A stretch of DNA of 64,000 nucleotides from positions 1,054,001 to 1,118,000 of the forward strand of contig NZ_JAKIJS010000001.1 in the NCBI RefSeq assembly GCF_021608225.1, read 5' to 3'. The notes beneath the pieces were generated by a model, which made no database searches, was not told where the DNA came from, and worked only from the letters and a program-made list of their open reading frames with translations. Within the stretch, counting starts at the first letter, position 1. Every line of letters begins with the position of its first letter. The translations under genes and the position numbers were made by a program. Shown here piece after piece: positions 48,220 to 57,098 of this stretch. This stretch comes from Pseudalkalibacillus berkeleyi (GTDB taxonomy: Bacteria > Bacillota > Bacilli > Bacillales > Fictibacillaceae).

Positions 48220-48462
48220 ATGAGTTATAAAGTATCCGTTGAATTTTGCATGCAGTGAAACTACGCACCGAAGGCCGCGAGTTTCGCGGAAGAGCTGTTT
48301 AATCAATTTCGATCAGAAGTGACTGCGTTAGAACTTGTTCCAAGCTCAGGTGGGGCATTTGAAGTTATTGTAAATGGAACGAAACTGTTTTCTAAGCTTG
48401 AAACTGGTGCATTTCCTGATACCGACAAATTGTTTAAAGATATCGAGAGCTTAACTCGATAA
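48220..48462 (+). CDS. SelW/Rdx-family selenoprotein (CxxU), contains in-frame UGA
   Basis: An 80 aa protein visible only if the UGA at 48256-48258 is read as selenocysteine. It begins MSYKVSVEFCMQU, giving the redox motif C10-M-Q-U13 after a beta strand, the position of CxxU in SelW/SelT/SelH-type Rdx proteins. It continues NYAPKAASFAEELFNQF, then SSGGAFEVIVNGTKLFSKLETGAFPD, matching the Rdx fold including the GxFPD turn. GAGGAGG lies 9 bases before the ATG. It stands between selD (divergent) and selA. It is likely a thiol/selenol redox protein; its partner is unknown. Confidence 0.92.
48275..48289 (+). promoter_or_regulatory. Bacterial SECIS hairpin of the Rdx selenoprotein
   Basis: CCGCGA-GTT-TCGCGG, 22 nt from the UGA to the loop, loop starting with G. 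It lies within the coding sequence, where SelB must bind. Confidence 0.8.
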
Positions 48463-48466
48463 TTTT

Positions 48467-48497
48467 AACACCTCCTGTAATTTTGTCTGGAGGTGTT
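48467..48497 (+). other. Hairpin between the Rdx gene and selA
   Basis: AACACCTCC / GGAGGTGTT with a 13-base loop directly after the Rdx stop, not followed by a T tract. The stem contains both an anti-ribosome-binding string and GGAGG, so it may stabilise the upstream message or attenuate transcription into selA. Confidence 0.5.
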
Positions 48498-48540
48498 CTT
48501 ACACCTTCAGAATATGAATGAATAGGAGTGTGAACAGTGT

Positions 48541-49938
48541 ATGAACGAGCAGTTTCGGTTACTGCCAGCAGTACATAAAATTCAAGATGATAATCGTTTC
48601 AAAACACTAATAGATAAAAGTAATTACACACATAACGGGATGACGAAGATTGTCCAAGAGATCCTTGATGAAACAAGAGAGCGCATACTACAGGGTTTAC
48701 ATCAACAATGTGATACGAAAGATGAGATGATGGATCAACTTTTTCATTTATTACAAAAGCGTTTAAATAAAGATGGGTCTTATCGTCTGCGTTCGGTAAT
48801 TAACGCAACTGGCGTAGTGATTCATACCAATCTTGGACGCTCAAGGTTAAGTGAAGCTGCATTGAACCAAATGATTAAAGTTGCTAAGCATTACTCGAAT
48901 CTAGAGTACAATATTGAAAAGGGTGTGCGAGGATCTCGGCATGATTTAGTTGAAGATGCGGTCAAAGAACTGACTGTAGCTGAAGCGGCGATGATTGTGA
49001 ATAACAATGCTGCAGCAGTCTATATCGTGTTACGTGCATTTACCCAAGGGAAAGGTGTAGTCGTTTCAAGAGGTGAGCTTGTTGAAATAGGTGGTTCCTT
49101 CAGGATCTCCTCTATTATGGAAGAGAGTGGTGCGACATTAAAGGAAGTAGGTACAACGAACAAGACCCACCTTTATGATTATGAGAATGCGATAGATGAA
49201 ACGACCGGTATGCTTATGAAAGTACATACTTCCAACTTCAAAGTGGTTGGGTTTACAGATTCAGTATCCACAGAAGAACTAGTGAAATTATCTCGGCAAC
49301 ACGAAGGCGTCCTTACATATGAAGACCTTGGGAGTGGAGCTTTACATGATTTCCAGCATAAGGGGATTGGGGATGAACCTCTTGTGAGAAAGGTAATTGA
49401 AACTGGTGTCGATCTCGTCACATTTAGCGGTGACAAGCTACTTGGTGGACCACAGTGTGGAATTATCGCTGGTAAGGCCGCACTCATTCACCGTCTTAAA
49501 ATGCATCAAATGGCTCGTGTACTACGTGTTGATAAATTTACTCTCGCTGCATTAGAAGCAACGCTTCATTCATATAAGTATGATCAGTATGAAGATATAC
49601 CGACTGTTAGAGATATTTTACGTCCTTTAGAAGAAATTAAAGCTCAGAGTGTACGTTTTATTGAACGAGCTTCGAAAAGTAAACACCTTACATTTGAATT
49701 GCAGGAAGGTTACTCTAAAGTTGGCGGGGGGACAATGCCTGAAGTTGAGCTCCCAACATATAATGTCTGTGTTAAACATGAATCAATGGGGAGTGAGGAA
49801 CTCTTCAATACATTACGTGCGACTGAAACACCTATTATCGGACGTATAAAAGATGAACAATTGATTCTTGACCTCAGGACCGTTACTTCAGAGGAAGAGT
49901 CGATTATTTTGAAAACTTTTGAATCCATTTGCGTTTAA
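48541..49938 (+). CDS. selA: L-seryl-tRNA(Sec) selenium transferase
   Basis: PLP enzyme that converts seryl-tRNA-Sec to selenocysteyl-tRNA-Sec with selenophosphate. 465 aa. Visible: NATGVVIHTNLGRSRLSE near residue 88, NNNAAAVYIVLRAF near 154, and the PLP lysine K299 in TFSGDKLLGGPQ. The ATG has AGGAGTG about 10 bases upstream. It completes, with selB, selC and selD, the full bacterial selenocysteine machinery. Confidence 0.97.
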   Translation: MNEQFRLLPAVHKIQDDNRFKTLIDKSNYTHNGMTKIVQEILDETRERILQGLHQQCDTKDEMMDQLFHLLQKRLNKDGSYRLRSVINATGVVIHTNLGRSRLSEAALNQMIKVAKHYSNLEYNIEKGVRGSRHDLVEDAVKELTVAEAAMIVNNNAAAVYIVLRAFTQGKGVVVSRGELVEIGGSFRISSIMEESGATLKEVGTTNKTHLYDYENAIDETTGMLMKVHTSNFKVVGFTDSVSTEELVKLSRQHEGVLTYEDLGSGALHDFQHKGIGDEPLVRKVIETGVDLVTFSGDKLLGGPQCGIIAGKAALIHRLKMHQMARVLRVDKFTLAALEATLHSYKYDQYEDIPTVRDILRPLEEIKAQSVRFIERASKSKHLTFELQEGYSKVGGGTMPEVELPTYNVCVKHESMGSEELFNTLRATETPIIGRIKDEQLILDLRTVTSEEESIILKTFESICV

Positions 49939-49959
49939 AATAGGTCAATCCGGGTAAAA

Positions 49960-50005
49960 AAACCGTAAGAAGTTCCATGTGTATGAGCTTCTTGCGGTTT
50001 TCTTT
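49960..50005 (+). terminator. Terminator after selA
   Basis: AAACCGTAAGAAG / CTTCTTGCGGTTT (one wobble), followed by TCTTT. Confidence 0.83.
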
Positions 50006-50017
50006 ATGTTTTTAGTT

Positions 50018-50158
50018 TTAGATTCTTCCGCCGTGCTTTTGTCTTGTATGATTCCTGTTTTTAACCTTTTTAGAACCATCTAGTGGCTCGGGTTGCCCTG
50101 GATTATTACCTTTTGGTGCATTTTTCCTTTGGTCTTTTGAAGTGTTTCTCTCAGTCAT
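50018..50158 (-). CDS. sspP: Small acid-soluble spore protein P
   Basis: 46 aa; reads [19 protein letters not shown], then [21 protein letters not shown] and KHGGRI, matching SspP almost throughout. Spore-core protein of unknown role, made in the forespore. AAAGGAGGG precedes the ATG on the minus strand. It is transcribed towards selA after sspO, as in the B. subtilis sspOP pair. Confidence 0.93.
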   Translation of the reverse strand: MTERNTSKDQRKNAPKGNNPGQPEPLDGSKKVKNRNHTRQKHGGRI

Positions 50159-50284
50159 TTAGAACCCTCCTTTACGCTTAGTATGGGAGTCTCATTTCAC
50201 TGATATTCATCATCTTCTTGGAATAAATTAGTCTTTCCTGATTCATATTAATGACAGACCATGATGAAAGGAAGAGGAATTCTC

Positions 50285-50542
50285 ATGCCATATCATAAGG
50301 ATAAACAACAAGCATTCCAAGCAGCTCAGCAAGGTTATGAGCAGGCGATTAAGTCAAATGGAGTCGCACTTGAGAGTTCAGCAGACCCTGACTTTGCCAC
50401 GAAAGAACAGATGTTCAATCAGGAATTAAATGAAGCTTTGCAACAAATTGATAATGCTTTAGAAGTCGCAAGCGAACACCAACGCGCTCAACTCAGACAA
50501 TACCAAGAAGATTTGTATAACTTACGAAAAGATTTACTTTAA
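50285..50542 (+). CDS. Uncharacterised small helical protein
   Basis: 85 aa, acidic and glutamine-rich, all-helical in appearance (QQAFQAAQQGYEQAIKSNG; NQELNEALQQIDNALEVASEHQRAQ). No family recognised. The ATG at 50285 follows AGGAAGAGG. It lies between sspP and sspO on the opposite strand and is convergent with sspO, an odd insertion into the spore gene pair. Confidence 0.6.
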   Translation: MPYHKDKQQAFQAAQQGYEQAIKSNGVALESSADPDFATKEQMFNQELNEALQQIDNALEVASEHQRAQLRQYQEDLYNLRKDLL

Positions 50543-50547
50543 ACAAC

Positions 50548-50586
50548 AAAGGGGCAGACATTCGACTAAAGTCAGCCCCATTTTGT
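50548..50586. terminator. Bidirectional terminator between the small protein gene and sspO
   Basis: GGGGC-A-GAC / GTC-A-GCCCC stem with A-rich left and T-rich right flanks. Confidence 0.75.
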
Positions 50587-50587
50587 A

Positions 50588-50737
50588 TTATTGATTTTTT
50601 TTACGTTTTTTATTGTTCTGACGTTCTGCTTCCGTAAGTGGTTCATTCGCGAATTCATGGTCAAATTGAGTAGGCTGCTCAACGGCTTGACGATCTGATA
50701 CTTGGTATTGGTCTTTCGATTTCTTAGGCTTAGCCAT
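50588..50737 (-). CDS. sspO: Small acid-soluble spore protein O
   Basis: 49 aa ending [16 protein letters not shown], the diagnostic C-terminus of SspO (CotK). The N-terminal part differs from B. subtilis ([20 protein letters not shown]). Forespore-specific. GGAGGTGAGGA precedes the ATG on the minus strand. Divergent from acnA as in B. subtilis. Confidence 0.9.
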   Translation of the reverse strand: MAKPKKSKDQYQVSDRQAVEQPTQFDHEFANEPLTEAERQNNKKRKKNQ

Positions 50738-50799
50738 CCATCCTCACCTCCATGTTCTTAGTTTGTGACGAGTCTGATAACTCATACACACTCCGTTAC

Positions 50800-50861
50800 A
50801 TAAGAAAAACTTATGAGTATTCATAAAAATATTGAAATTTACTTATGTAGAAGACTATACT
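50800..50861 (+). promoter_or_regulatory. acnA promoter with CcpC-type dyad
   Basis: ATAAGAAAAACTTAT (50800-50814) fits the CcpC dyad ATAA-N7-TTAT, and an ATAA half site (50823-50826) lies just before a -35 TTGAAA (50832-50837); the -10 is TATACT (50856-50861). A dyad plus a half site at the promoter is how CcpC controls citB in B. subtilis. The binding is inferred. Confidence 0.6.
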
Positions 50862-50966
50862 AGACTAGGAATGAAGGAAGGATAAAACAATTTAATACAC
50901 AAACAGTAATCTTTCGACAGCGTTCCAGTAATTCATGTATCATGGATAGGAGAAGGAGGTTTTTGC

Positions 50967-53678
50967 ATGAGCACTAAAGATGTATACCATGCTAAAAAAA
51001 CATTTGATGCGAACGGAAAAACGTATCACTATTATGACTTGAAAGCACTTGATCAAGCCGGGGTAGGAAACACATCCCGTCTACCTTATTCGATTAAGGT
51101 ATTGTTAGAATCTGTATTACGTCAGTACGACGGTAAGGTAATTGACAAAGAGCACATTGAAAACCTTGCGAAATGGGGAACGAAGGACGTTAAAGATATC
51201 GACGTACCTTTTAAACCTTCACGCGTAATTTTACAAGACTTCACTGGGGTACCAGCAGTCGTTGATTTAGCGTCCTTGCGAAAAGCAATGGCCGACATGG
51301 GTGGATCAGCAGATCAAATTAATCCAGAGATCCCAGTAGATCTCGTTATTGACCACTCCGTTCAAGTTGACAAATATGGAACAGATGATTCATTAAAATT
51401 CAACATGAAGCGTGAGTTCGAACGTAATCTAGAACGTTATAAGTTCTTACGTTGGGCACAAACTTCATTTGACAACTACCGTGCAGTACCACCTGCGACT
51501 GGTATCGTCCACCAAGTTAACCTTGAATACTTAGCATCAGTAGTCGCTTCTCATGAGGCAGATGGAGAAAATGTAGCATATCCAGATTCATTAGTCGGGA
51601 CAGACTCTCATACGACAATGATCAACGGAATTGGTGTACTTGGATGGGGTGTTGGTGGAATTGAAGCCGAAGCAGGAATGCTTGGCCAACCATCTTATTT
51701 CCCAGTACCAGAAGTAATTGGTGTGAAATTAACAGGGGCAATGCCAGAAGGTACGACTGCAACTGACTTGGCACTTAAGGTTACACAAGTATTACGTAAA
51801 AAGAATGTTGTTGGTAAGTTCGTTGAATTCTTCGGACCTGGTCTCCAAGATATGACACTTGCTGACCGTGCAACGATTTCAAATATGGCACCAGAATACG
51901 GTGCAACTTGTGGTTTCTTCCCTGTAGACGATGAAACATTAAATTATCTTCGATTAACAGGACGTTCTCCTGAGCAAATTGAAGTCGTTGAAAAATATGC
52001 GAAAGCGAATAGCATGTTCTATACACCAGGAACTGAAGATCCAGACTTCACTGATGTTGTAGAACTCAATCTTTCTGAGCTTGAGCCAAACTTATCTGGA
52101 CCTAAACGTCCGCAAGATTTGATTCCTCTTTCAGACATGAAGGATTCATTTAACGAAGCATTGGTTGCTCCAGCTGGTAACAGCGGTTTCGGTCTGAAAA
52201 AAGACGAAATCAACAAATCAGTTGAAATTAAGCATCCAAACGGAAAAGTTTCAAATATGAAGACTGGTGACTTAGCAATTGCTGCCATTACAAGCTGTAC
52301 GAATACATCTAACCCAAGCGTTATGATCGGTGCAGGGATGATTGCGAAAAAGGCAGTTGAAAAAGGATTAGAAGTACCAGAATATGTGAAAACGAGCTTG
52401 GCTCCAGGATCAAAAGTTGTTACTGGATACCTTGAAGAAGCTGGACTTATGCCATACATGGATCAACTAGGATTTAATCTAGTTGGTTACGGATGTACGA
52501 CTTGTATCGGTAACTCTGGACCTTTAGCAGAAGAAATTGAAGAAGGAATCGCGAATAGCGACCTTGTCGTTTCATCTGTACTTTCAGGTAACCGAAACTT
52601 TGAAGGACGTATCCATCCACTTGTAAAAGCAAACTACCTAGCTTCACCACCACTAGTAGTCGCATATGCGTTGGCAGGTTCTGTTAACTTTGACTTGAAG
52701 AATGATTCATTCGGAAAAGACAAAGATGGAAATGAAGTTTACTTCAAAGACCTATGGCCAACAACAGCAGAAATTAAAGAAGCGATGGAAAAAGCAGTTA
52801 AGCCGGAGCTCTTTAAGAAAGAATACGAGCGCGTATTTGATGACAACCAAGAGTGGAATGAACTTGATACGACAGAGGAAGAGCTATATAGCTGGGATGA
52901 TGATTCAACTTATATTCAAAATCCTCCGTTCTTCCAAGGCTTGTCTAAAGAACCAGGTAAAATTGAAAAGCTTGGTGGCATGCGCATAGTTGGTAAGTTT
53001 GGAGATTCGGTTACGACTGACCACATCTCTCCAGCAGGTGCAATTGCGAAAGATAGTCCTGCAGGGAAATACTTGATGGATAACGGCGTTAAACCATCTG
53101 AGTTCAACTCTTATGGTTCACGACGTGGTAACCACGAAGTAATGATGCGTGGTACTTTTGCAAATATTAGAATTAAAAACCAAATCGCTCCAGGAACAGA
53201 GGGTGGCTGGACGACGTACTGGCCAACTGAAGAAGTGATGTACATCTATGATGCTTGTATGAAGTATCAGCAAGATGGTACTGGCTTAGCTGTACTTGCT
53301 GGTAAGGATTACGGTATGGGAAGCTCTCGTGACTGGGCTGCAAAAGGTACGAACCTTCTCGGCATTAAGACAGTAATCGCTGAAAGCTTTGAACGTATTC
53401 ACAGAAGTAACCTTGTATTGATGGGTGTTCTACCTCTCCAATTCAAGGACGGAGATAGTGCTGAATCATTAGGATTGACAGGTAAAGAAACATTCGATGT
53501 TGATATCGATGAAAATGTTAAGCCTCGTCAAATGCTTAAAGTTACAGCTACTGATGAAGAAGGCAACAAGAAGGAATTTGAAGTAGTTGCTCGTTTCGAC
53601 AGTGAAGTTGAAATTGACTACTATCGCCACGGAGGCATTCTTCAAATGGTTCTACGTAACAAACTTGAAAATGCATAA
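50967..53678 (+). CDS. acnA: Aconitate hydratase (aconitase A)
   Basis: TCA-cycle [4Fe-4S] enzyme interconverting citrate and isocitrate, and an RNA-binding regulator when iron is short. 903 aa, four domains. Cluster cysteines in [14 protein letters not shown] near residue 438 and [14 protein letters not shown] near 507. The swivel domain contains [11 protein letters not shown] near 773. GAAGGAGG precedes the ATG. It is called citB in B. subtilis. Confidence 0.98.
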   Translation: MSTKDVYHAKKTFDANGKTYHYYDLKALDQAGVGNTSRLPYSIKVLLESVLRQYDGKVIDKEHIENLAKWGTKDVKDIDVPFKPSRVILQDFTGVPAVVDLASLRKAMADMGGSADQINPEIPVDLVIDHSVQVDKYGTDDSLKFNMKREFERNLERYKFLRWAQTSFDNYRAVPPATGIVHQVNLEYLASVVASHEADGENVAYPDSLVGTDSHTTMINGIGVLGWGVGGIEAEAGMLGQPSYFPVPEVIGVKLTGAMPEGTTATDLALKVTQVLRKKNVVGKFVEFFGPGLQDMTLADRATISNMAPEYGATCGFFPVDDETLNYLRLTGRSPEQIEVVEKYAKANSMFYTPGTEDPDFTDVVELNLSELEPNLSGPKRPQDLIPLSDMKDSFNEALVAPAGNSGFGLKKDEINKSVEIKHPNGKVSNMKTGDLAIAAITSCTNTSNPSVMIGAGMIAKKAVEKGLEVPEYVKTSLAPGSKVVTGYLEEAGLMPYMDQLGFNLVGYGCTTCIGNSGPLAEEIEEGIANSDLVVSSVLSGNRNFEGRIHPLVKANYLASPPLVVAYALAGSVNFDLKNDSFGKDKDGNEVYFKDLWPTTAEIKEAMEKAVKPELFKKEYERVFDDNQEWNELDTTEEELYSWDDDSTYIQNPPFFQGLSKEPGKIEKLGGMRIVGKFGDSVTTDHISPAGAIAKDSPAGKYLMDNGVKPSEFNSYGSRRGNHEVMMRGTFANIRIKNQIAPGTEGGWTTYWPTEEVMYIYDACMKYQQDGTGLAVLAGKDYGMGSSRDWAAKGTNLLGIKTVIAESFERIHRSNLVLMGVLPLQFKDGDSAESLGLTGKETFDVDIDENVKPRQMLKVTATDEEGNKKEFEVVARFDSEVEIDYYRHGGILQMVLRNKLENA

Positions 53679-53690
53679 AAAGATTTGATT

Positions 53691-53719
53691 AAATAGCAGC
53701 TCCTTCGGGGCTGCTATTT
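53691..53719 (+). terminator. Terminator after acnA
   Basis: AAATAGCAGCTCC-TTC-GGGGCTGCTATTT, one wobble. Confidence 0.85.
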
Positions 53720-53744
53720 CTATACATATAAGGAGAGAAGAGCA

Positions 53745-54446
53745 TTGAAACAAATCAAATATGTATTGAGCGTCCTCTTCCTGAGTTTAATATTGGTAGG
53801 TTGCTCTACAAGTGAATCAGATTTAGATACATATCAAGTTACGAAAGTAATTGATGGTGATACAATCAAGGTCAATTTTGAAGGACAAGAGGAAACGGTG
53901 CGTCTCCTCCTAATCGATACACCTGAAACGGTTCATCCTAATAAACCGGTAGAACCGTTTGGAAATGAAGCTTCACAATATGTAAAGAACACCATTCTCG
54001 GAAAGAACGTTCAAATAAAACTAGGAAGTGAAAAACGAGATAAATATGGTCGTTTACTTGCGTATGTATACGTTGGTGATGAGACGATACAGGAACAACT
54101 ACTCCGTAAAGGACTTGCCCGAACAGCCTATCTTTATAACGATTTAACGATGCTCGATCAATTCCATAAAGCACAAAATACGGCAAGACTAAAGAATATC
54201 GGCGTTTGGTCGATTAAAGGATATGCTCATGTGGATCATAATCATGGTTATCATTATGAACCCAAAAAAGATCGAACGAATGAAACCTCAAAAATTTTGT
54301 ATGATCCGAATGGTCCAGACCGTGATTGTGGGGATTTTAATACTCAGCAAGAAGCGCAAAGATTCATGGATGCGACAGGTCCAAATGACCCCCATCGTTT
54401 AGATGGTAATGATAATGATGGATTGGCTTGTGAGCGTTTACCATAG
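53745..54446 (+). CDS. Secreted thermonuclease-like lipoprotein with excalibur domain
   Basis: 233 aa. Lipobox LVGC (Cys20). Staphylococcal-nuclease domain at about 30-150 (KVIDGDTIKVNFEGQ, VRLLLIDTPET, EKRDKYGRLLAYVYVG), with the catalytic Asp, Arg and Glu pattern. C-terminal calcium-binding excalibur domain (DRDCGDFNTQQEAQRFM, DGNDNDGLACERL). Degrades extracellular DNA or RNA. TTG start with AAGGAGAG. Where B. subtilis has yneN after citB, this genome has a nuclease instead. Confidence 0.9.
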   Translation: MKQIKYVLSVLFLSLILVGCSTSESDLDTYQVTKVIDGDTIKVNFEGQEETVRLLLIDTPETVHPNKPVEPFGNEASQYVKNTILGKNVQIKLGSEKRDKYGRLLAYVYVGDETIQEQLLRKGLARTAYLYNDLTMLDQFHKAQNTARLKNIGVWSIKGYAHVDHNHGYHYEPKKDRTNETSKILYDPNGPDRDCGDFNTQQEAQRFMDATGPNDPHRLDGNDNDGLACERLP

Positions 54447-54600
54447 GTACAACAGAACTAATTCAAATCAATCTTACACATGTTGTTTTCAGTAGAAAAT
54501 GTTATATTAATGGATAAAGGATGTTCAAAATGTGTTTAGGATAATGGTGAAACGGTGATTATGAAGGTATGTGACTTATTTTAAAGGAGCGTGGTGATAC

Positions 54601-55209
54601 ATGTCTGAAAACTTCAAAGAGTTACAAAATATTTTTTCAAGAACAGAGGATGCTTTACAAATTTTCATGGGTATCTTAGAGCCTACAATTGAAAATGCGA
54701 AAGATGAACATGAGAGACTTTATTTTCATCATATTTATGAAGAGGAAGAGCACAGACAAGATCGATTGGAGATGTTGACCCCGAAATTAGCGTATTTCAT
54801 TGAGAATCCTGAAGCATTACAATCAACAAATCATGAATTCGTGAGGTTTTTACAAGACATTAGCCTTGAAAAGTTTGGTTTACATAATTTCTTAGAACAT
54901 TTGGATCTTGCTTTGTTCCAATTCAAAGATACAGAGCATGAATCGAATCTCCAAAATCTTAGAGATATGACAAACGAAGATTACCAATCGATTAAAGGGA
55001 TGTTAAATGAACTAAATGACCAATTTGAAGGTGTTGCGAATACGAGTGCATCTGTACCGACAGATGAAAAAGAGAACAAAGCAAGCCATTTGAAAGTTGA
55101 TAAATATACCAGTCAAGAAACCGTTCAACATGCCAATTCTAGTGATTCGAAAAGCCATAGTGTTCAGAATAAAAAAGGATTGACTGTAGGAAGCTTAAAA
55201 GGGAGGTAA
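54601..55209 (+). CDS. Encapsulin cargo: IMEF-type ferritin-like protein
   Basis: 202 aa. The N-terminal 140 residues form a ferritin-like helical domain with likely metal ligands in HHIYEEEEHRQDRLEML and LEHLDLALFQFK. The C-terminus is a low-complexity linker ending KKGLTVGSLKGR, the consensus encapsulin-loading peptide (LTVGSL). This architecture and the shell gene 6 bp downstream identify the iron-mineralising encapsulin-associated cargo of Firmicutes, which oxidises and stores iron inside the shell. GGAGCGTGGTG precedes the ATG. Confidence 0.9.
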   Translation: MSENFKELQNIFSRTEDALQIFMGILEPTIENAKDEHERLYFHHIYEEEEHRQDRLEMLTPKLAYFIENPEALQSTNHEFVRFLQDISLEKFGLHNFLEHLDLALFQFKDTEHESNLQNLRDMTNEDYQSIKGMLNELNDQFEGVANTSASVPTDEKENKASHLKVDKYTSQETVQHANSSDSKSHSVQNKKGLTVGSLKGR

Positions 55210-55215
55210 CCTGTT

Positions 55216-56067
55216 ATGAATAAAGTACAGTTATTTGCAGATTCACCATTATCAGATCAAGATTGGCAACAACTAGATGCGACGATTTTCGATAGTATTA
55301 AAAGACAACTGGTAGGGCGTAGGTTCATTGATATTTATGGGCCATTAGGAGCTGGTGTACAAACCGCAACTAATGATGTGTATCAAGAAAAAGAACTCGG
55401 ATCTATGGGATACCATGGCGAAAGTTTAGAGCTTACTGAACCGAGTAAGCGTGTAAACTTAACGATTCCGCTACTTTATAAAGATTTCATGTTATATTGG
55501 CGCGATATTGAACAAGCGAAAACCTTAGACCTACCTGTTGATTTTTCTGTAGCTGCAAATGCTGCCGCTCAGTCTGCTTTACTTGAGGACGATATGATTT
55601 TCAATGGGGCGAAGAAATTTAACCTTGAAGGGCTAATGAATGTGAAAGGTAGACTTACACATATTCGCGAGGATTGGATGAAATCCGGAAATGCGTTTAT
55701 GGATATCGTTGAAGCAAGAAATAAACTATTGAAGATGGGGCACAGCGGACCATATGCTCTTGTTCTCTCACCTTCGTTATATGCATTAATTCATCGTGTT
55801 CATGAAGGAACACACGTGCTTGAAATCGAACACATTCGAGAACTTGTGACGGATGGGATTTATCAATCTCCCGTCATTCAGGAAGATTCGGGTGTACTCA
55901 TCGCAACTGGAAGAGAAAACCTCGATCTTGCAATAGCTGAAGATTTCGATTCTGCATTTATGGATACAGAGAACATGAACTACCTATTCCGTGTTTACGA
56001 AAGTACTGTCCTTAGAATTAAGCGACCTTCTGCAATTTGTACGCTTGATTCACCTACAAAAAAGTAG
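55216..56067 (+). CDS. Encapsulin shell protein (family 1)
   Basis: 283 aa HK97-fold shell protein: SPLSDQDWQQLDATIFDSIKRQLVGRRFIDIYGPLG-type N-terminus, IPLLYKDFMLYWRDIE, GPYALVLSPSLYALIH, and C-terminal YLFRVYESTVLRIKRPSAIC. Length matches the large iron-storing encapsulins of IMEF type rather than the shorter peroxidase-type shells. It self-assembles into a compartment enclosing the tagged proteins at 54.6 and 56.7 kb. AGGGAGG precedes the ATG. Confidence 0.95.
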   Translation: MNKVQLFADSPLSDQDWQQLDATIFDSIKRQLVGRRFIDIYGPLGAGVQTATNDVYQEKELGSMGYHGESLELTEPSKRVNLTIPLLYKDFMLYWRDIEQAKTLDLPVDFSVAANAAAQSALLEDDMIFNGAKKFNLEGLMNVKGRLTHIREDWMKSGNAFMDIVEARNKLLKMGHSGPYALVLSPSLYALIHRVHEGTHVLEIEHIRELVTDGIYQSPVIQEDSGVLIATGRENLDLAIAEDFDSAFMDTENMNYLFRVYESTVLRIKRPSAICTLDSPTKK

Positions 56068-56091
56068 AATCCATATGGATTCTACTTTTTT
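56058..56091. terminator. Bidirectional terminator after encapsulin
   Basis: Perfect palindrome AAAGTAGAATCCA-TATGG-type (AAAAAAGTAGAATCCA and complement) with T tracts both ways, between convergent genes. Confidence 0.9.
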
Positions 56092-56098
56092 ACCCTAG

Positions 56099-56569
56099 CT
56101 ATGCAATTCTAAATCTGTTCTGATTCGTTTGCTTCTGAAGATGGGAAAGTTCTTTGTCATTCTTGATTACGTCTTCTCCAATATCATTAATAATTGCATG
56201 CACTTCTTCTTCGAAAATAGGTGTACTTGCTCCTTCATTAATTTCACAGAGACGCTTTAAATAATTAATCCGTTGGTCTGTTTTTACTTTTTTGTAGTGA
56301 TCGTTTCTTAATTCTTGTATAGGGCAATGACGACAGGCTGCCATCATACTGATATCTTTAATGTTTACAATATATTTCTCACCATTGTCAGTAATGAATC
56401 CTAATGAATAAAATGTAGATCCTGAGTAATCAACGTTCGTAATGACCGGGTATGTAAATTCTTCACCAGTACTCAAACGTATACGACTTGCCTCAATTGC
56501 TCCACCTATTTTTCTTTCGTTTGATAAAAGCGTATACATGTCAGTGAAGCCATTCACATCGTATCCCAT
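56099..56569 (-). CDS. Uncharacterised CxxC protein, Fur-controlled, in the encapsulin locus
   Basis: 156 aa, no signal peptide or membrane segment. N-terminal beta-rich domain (FTYPVITNVDYSGSTFYSLGFITD, GEKYIVNIKDISMM) followed by CRHCPIQEL, a possible metal- or redox-active CxxC near residue 78, and a helical C-terminal part. No family recognised. It is divergent from the tagged ferredoxin across a pair of Fur boxes, so it should be induced in iron starvation. AGGGGGA is its ribosome site. Confidence 0.65.
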   Translation of the reverse strand: MGYDVNGFTDMYTLLSNERKIGGAIEASRIRLSTGEEFTYPVITNVDYSGSTFYSLGFITDNGEKYIVNIKDISMMAACRHCPIQELRNDHYKKVKTDQRINYLKRLCEINEGASTPIFEEEVHAIINDIGEDVIKNDKELSHLQKQTNQNRFRIA

Positions 56570-56594
56570 TTGAAGGTCCCCCTATCAATAATTA

Positions 56595-56647
56595 TGATAA
56601 TCATTCTCAATGTAGTATAATCTCATTGTATATGAGAATGATTATCA
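56595..56647. promoter_or_regulatory. Two Fur boxes between the CxxC gene and the ferredoxin gene
   Basis: TGATAATCATTCTCA (56595-56609) and TGAGAATGATTATCA (56633-56647) are exact reverse complements of one another and fit the 7-1-7 Fur consensus TGATAATNATTATCA with one mismatch each. They sit so that each covers one of the divergent start regions. Confidence 0.88.
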
Positions 56648-56697
56648 AGTCAATTGGAAATTTAAGCCCTTTACTCAATGAGGAAGGAAGGTATGTT

Positions 56698-57093
56698 ATG
56701 TCAAAACAGTTAACCATTGGTTCTTTGAAGAAGAATATACTTGATATGAAAAGACAACAACATAATGAAATCGAAGACACTTCAGTTAATGAAAATCAAA
56801 GCATATTAAATGGGCGACAAGAATCTGATCACTCAAGTAAAATTTTTGTTAAACAAAAAAGTGTAGTCTGTGCTGTTCAACCAATGAATGAAATGACGTT
56901 GCTGGATTCAGCATTAGAGCAAAGCTGTCATTTAGAGCACAAATGCAAAAAAGGCACGTGTGGTAAATGTACCGTTCGTATTTTGAAAGGGCAATCCGTA
57001 CTTTCGAATCCAAATGACTTGGAAAATGAAAAACTTGGGTCTCAATTAGGAGATGGATATCGGCTTGCCTGTCAAGCATTATTTAAGGCTTGA
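56698..57093 (+). CDS. 2Fe-2S ferredoxin with N-terminal encapsulin-targeting peptide
   Basis: 131 aa. The N-terminus reads MSKQLTIGSLKKN, an encapsulin-loading peptide at the N-end, followed by a polar linker (about 15-55) and a plant-type [2Fe-2S] domain with cysteines in CHLEHKCKKGTCGKC and RLACQ. A ferredoxin of this kind is known as a second cargo of IMEF encapsulins and is thought to reduce stored ferric iron for release; Fur control fits. The ATG at 56698 with GAGGAAGGAAGG is chosen over the upstream frame. Confidence 0.9.
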   Translation: MSKQLTIGSLKKNILDMKRQQHNEIEDTSVNENQSILNGRQESDHSSKIFVKQKSVVCAVQPMNEMTLLDSALEQSCHLEHKCKKGTCGKCTVRILKGQSVLSNPNDLENEKLGSQLGDGYRLACQALFKA

Positions 57094-57098
57094 TATGA

